64,000 nt of DNA, from contig NZ_MJGI01000023.1 of assembly GCF_001864835.1 (NCBI RefSeq), forward strand, positions 360,912 through 424,911, read 5' to 3'. The translations under genes and the position numbers were made by a program. Origin of the DNA: Curtobacterium sp. MCBA15_001 (GTDB lineage Bacteria > Actinomycetota > Actinomycetes > Actinomycetales > Microbacteriaceae). The notes beneath the pieces are model-generated. The model was given only the letters and a program-made list of their open reading frames with translations. It ran no database searches and was not told where the DNA came from. This document shows positions 61,770-64,000 of this stretch, one piece after another (position 1 is the stretch's first letter; every line of letters begins with the position of its first letter).

Positions 61770-62405
61770 CTACTCGGCCAGGCCGTACAGCCGGTCGCCG
61801 GCGTCGCCGAGTCCGGGCACGATGTAGCCGTTCTCGTCGAGGCGCTCGTCGAGGGCACCGAGCACGATCGTCACGTCGCGGTCGCCCACGGCTTCCTCGA
61901 CCGCCTTGAGACCCTCGGGTGCGCCGAGGATGCACACGCACGTGACGTCCTCGGCGCCCCTGTCGAACAGGAAGTCGATCGCTGCGGCGAGGGTGCCACC
62001 GGTGGCGAGCATCGGGTCGAGCACGAAGCACTGCCGGTTCGACAGGTCGTCGGGCAGGCGCTCGGCGTAGGTCTGCGGCTCGAGGGTCTCCTCGTTGCGG
62101 GCCATGCCGAGGAAGCCGACCTCGGCTGTGGGGACGAGCTTGACCATGCCCTCGAGCATGCCGAGTCCGGCGCGCAGGATCGGCACCACCAGCGGGCGGG
62201 GCTTGGCGATCGCGACGCCCATGGTCTGGGCGACGGGCGTGGAGATCGGCGTGGCCGTCACGCGGACGTTCCGGGTGGCCTCGTAGGCCAGCAGCGTGAC
62301 GAGTTCTTCGGTCAGTGCGCGGAACGTGGGAGAGGGAGTGGTCCGGTCGCGGAGCACCGAGAGCTTGTGGGTGATGAGCGGGTGGTCGGCGACGTGGACT
62401 CGCAT
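61770..62405 (-). CDS. upp: Uracil phosphoribosyltransferase
   Basis: A 211-residue UPRT that salvages uracil to UMP with PRPP. The PRPP loop is [16 protein letters not shown], the N-terminal [16 protein letters not shown] and the late [16 protein letters not shown] uracil-binding block are complete. The ATG at 62405 has TAGGCT seven bases upstream, so it is probably leaderless. It diverges from tadA. Confidence 0.95.
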   Translation of the reverse strand: MRVHVADHPLITHKLSVLRDRTTPSPTFRALTEELVTLLAYEATRNVRVTATPISTPVAQTMGVAIAKPRPLVVPILRAGLGMLEGMVKLVPTAEVGFLGMARNEETLEPQTYAERLPDDLSNRQCFVLDPMLATGGTLAAAIDFLFDRGAEDVTCVCILGAPEGLKAVEEAVGDRDVTIVLGALDERLDENGYIVPGLGDAGDRLYGLAE

Positions 62406-62445
62406 AGGGTCGAGCCTACCGCGCCGCCGAGCACCAGGAGGTCCC

Positions 62446-62934
62446 GTGGAAGCGCCCGCCGCCCGTCCGTACGTCGCCGCGATGACGCAGGCCCTGGACG
62501 AAGCCCGGGCGTGCCTCGCGACCGGGGACGTGCCGGTCGGTGCCGTCGTGCTCGACGAGGACGGCACCGTCGTGGCGACGGGCCGCAACGAGCGCGAGGC
62601 GACGCAGGACCCCACCGCCCACGCCGAGGTGCTCGCGCTGCGGGCCGCCGCAGCCGTCACGGGCGACTGGCACCTGGACCGGTGCACGCTCGTCGTCACC
62701 CTCGAGCCCTGCCCGATGTGCGCAGGCGCGATCCTGGCGGCACGGGTGCCCCGCGTGGTCTTCGGCGCGTGGGACCTGAAGGCCGGGGCGTCGGGGAGCG
62801 TCTACGACATCGCCCGGGACCGTCGGCTGCCGCACCGGTCCGAGGTGGTCGCGGGCGTGCTGGAGCAGGAGTGCGCAGCCCTGCTCGACGAATTCTTCCG
62901 CGAACGGCGCTCGTCCGCTGCGCGACGGTGCTGA
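62446..62934 (+). CDS. tadA: tRNA-specific adenosine deaminase
   Basis: A 162-residue deaminase that makes inosine at the wobble position of tRNA-Arg(ACG). Zinc ligands and catalytic Glu are in TAHAEVLAL (H59, E61) and EPCPMCAGA (C89, C92). A GTG at 62446 follows AGGAGG. Its last codons and stop lie in the first unit of a 25-bp tandem repeat, so the C-terminal residues (SSAARRC) may vary among strains. Confidence 0.93.
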   Translation: MEAPAARPYVAAMTQALDEARACLATGDVPVGAVVLDEDGTVVATGRNEREATQDPTAHAEVLALRAAAAVTGDWHLDRCTLVVTLEPCPMCAGAILAARVPRVVFGAWDLKAGASGSVYDIARDRRLPHRSEVVAGVLEQECAALLDEFFRERRSSAARRC

Positions 62935-63049
62935 TCAGTCCGCTGCGCTACGGTGCTGATCAGTCCGCTGCGCGACAGTGCTGATCAGTCCGCTGCGCGA
63001 CAGTGCTGATCAGTCCGCTGCGCGACAGGGCTGATCAGTCCGCTGCGCG
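62914..63049. repeat. 25-bp tandem repeat joining the ends of tadA and the CDF gene
   Basis: Five full units of TCCGCTGCGCGACAGTGCTG plus ATCAG, starting at 62914, 62939, 62964, 62989 and 63014, and a partial sixth unit. Each unit includes the palindrome CTGATCAG. The tadA stop is in unit 1 and the CDF stop in unit 5. Confidence 0.9.
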
Positions 63050-63991
63050 GATGACGATCGCTTCCGTCGGCGGGCGCGGGCCGGTCCGGAGCACGTCCGG
63101 CTCGACGTAGATGACCCGGGCGATCGGCACCGCGGCGCGGACCCGTTGCTCGAGCGTGTCGATCCCCGCCGCCACGTCCCCGAGGCGACGGTCGCCGTCC
63201 ACCGCGACCTTCACGCCGACCATGAGCTCGTCCGGCCCCAGGTACAGGGTCTTGATGTGGATGATCGACTCGACCTCGGGCCCGTCGAGCACCGCGGCCT
63301 TGATCGCCGCGACGTCGGCCGCGGTGGCGCCTTCACCGACGAGCAGGCTCTTCGTCTCGACGCCGAGCACGAGCGCCACGGCGATGAGCAGCACGGCGAT
63401 GAGCACTGTGCCGATCGCGTCGAACACGCCGTTGCCGGTCAGGGCGGTCAGGCCGACACCGGCGAACGCGAACACGAGGCCGAGCAGCGCCGCGGTGTCC
63501 TCGAGCATGACGACCGGCAGCTCGGGCGCTTTCGCCCGGCGGACGTACTGCACCCACGACTGCGAGCCCTTGTGCGGCCGGGCCTCGCGCAGCGCCGTCC
63601 GCAGCGAGAAGCCCTCGAGCCCGATCGCGATGACCAGGACGACCATCGGCAGCCACCAGTTCTCCAGCGGGTGCGGGTGGGCGAACTTCTCGATGCCCTC
63701 GTAGAGCGAGAACACCCCGCCGACCGAGAAGAGCACGATCGAGACGACGAAGGCGTACACGTAGCGCTCGCGGCCGTAGCCGAACGGGTGCTCCTCGTCA
63801 GCTGCGCGACGTGCGCGCCGACCGCCGAGCAGCAGCAGGAGCTGGTTCGCGGAGTCGGCGAGCGAGTGCACACCCTCGGCGAGCATCGACGCGGACCCGC
63901 TGATCGCCGCCGCGATGAACTTCACGATCGCGATGCCGACGTTCGCACCGAGTGCGGCGAAGATGGCCCGGTTGCCTCCGGAAGCGCTCAC
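63035..63991 (-). CDS. Cation diffusion facilitator transporter
   Basis: A 318-residue CDF protein with six membrane segments. The metal site is likely HSLAD (segment 2, after SASMLAEGV) and the ED in MLEDTAALLG (segment 5). The C-terminal cytoplasmic domain (from about 210) is the usual dimerisation/metal-sensing part. It exports Zn2+, Co2+, Fe2+ or Mn2+; which is unclear. A GTG at 63991, nine bases from the window end, gives a normal length, so the gene is probably complete. Its stop lies in the 25-bp repeat. Confidence 0.88.
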   Translation of the reverse strand: MSASGGNRAIFAALGANVGIAIVKFIAAAISGSASMLAEGVHSLADSANQLLLLLGGRRARRAADEEHPFGYGRERYVYAFVVSIVLFSVGGVFSLYEGIEKFAHPHPLENWWLPMVVLVIAIGLEGFSLRTALREARPHKGSQSWVQYVRRAKAPELPVVMLEDTAALLGLVFAFAGVGLTALTGNGVFDAIGTVLIAVLLIAVALVLGVETKSLLVGEGATAADVAAIKAAVLDGPEVESIIHIKTLYLGPDELMVGVKVAVDGDRRLGDVAAGIDTLEQRVRAAVPIARVIYVEPDVLRTGPRPPTEAIVIRAAD

Positions 63992-64000
63992 TGTGACCCC

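Noticed and set aside
62914-63049. CRISPR array
   Set aside because: The 25-bp units are directly adjacent without spacers and no cas gene is near.

Overview
The window is a 64 kb stretch of chromosome from a high-GC Gram-positive bacterium. Third codon positions are almost all G or C. GTG starts, 1-4 bp gene overlaps, leaderless TANNNT-N6/7-start promoters, an NrtR-nadABC operon, DUF5997 and a chaplin-like LAxTG surface protein all point to Actinobacteria. Gene content and style suggest Microbacteriaceae, perhaps Curtobacterium; this is inference, as no rRNA or marker gene is present. I see no phage, IS element, CRISPR array, tRNA or rRNA. The window reads as ordinary chromosome with several metabolic islands.

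Left part (1-16.8 kb): an FMN split-barrel stress protein, a PIG-V-like mannosyltransferase, then ridA convergent with a tightly overlapping five-gene operon (N-acyl-D-amino-acid deacylase, KDPG aldolase, KDG kinase, IclR regulator, D-amino-acid deaminase). With RidA, this set could convert N-acetyl-D-glucosaminate (the oxidised end of LPMO-cleaved chitin) to KDPG. Next come an MFS pump, an EEP-family hydrolase, the metQNI methionine importer, a LigT-like protein, an alditol oxidase and a second MFS pump.

Middle (16.8-34.7 kb): acylphosphatase, the NAD operon nrtR-nadA-nadB-nadC-cysteine desulfurase, a run of mostly single genes (MSMEG_6728-like protein, FMN reductase, aroQ, CPBP protease, secreted GH5 glycosidase, CopB-type ATPase under a CsoR-like palindrome, Tag, DJ-1/PfpI), and a divergent pair made of a HTH-less LysR effector domain with a basic tail and DUF5997. 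Many of these genes have a -10 box placed so that transcription would start on the start codon.

Right part (34.8-64 kb): two secreted Ala/Pro-rich surface proteins, the second with eight chaplin-like repeats and a class-E sortase signal (LAYTG). Then an esterase overlapping an aminoacyl-phosphatidylglycerol synthase-like gene, and an FMN riboswitch with ribE-ribB-ribH. A sugar ABC importer lies divergent from a fused Gfo/Idh/MocA-aldo/keto reductase and its LacI regulator, with two LacI-type operators between them. A third MFS pump follows under a 20-bp palindrome, then a flavin reductase with a MerR/SoxR-type promoter beside sodA, a TetR/PfkB pair, a MarR-photolyase-serine hydrolase operon, an OmpR-type winged-helix gene with a long leader and small upstream ORF, upp, tadA and a cation diffusion facilitator. 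Intergenic spaces are rich in long perfect palindromes that fall into recurring families; one copy lies inside nadB.
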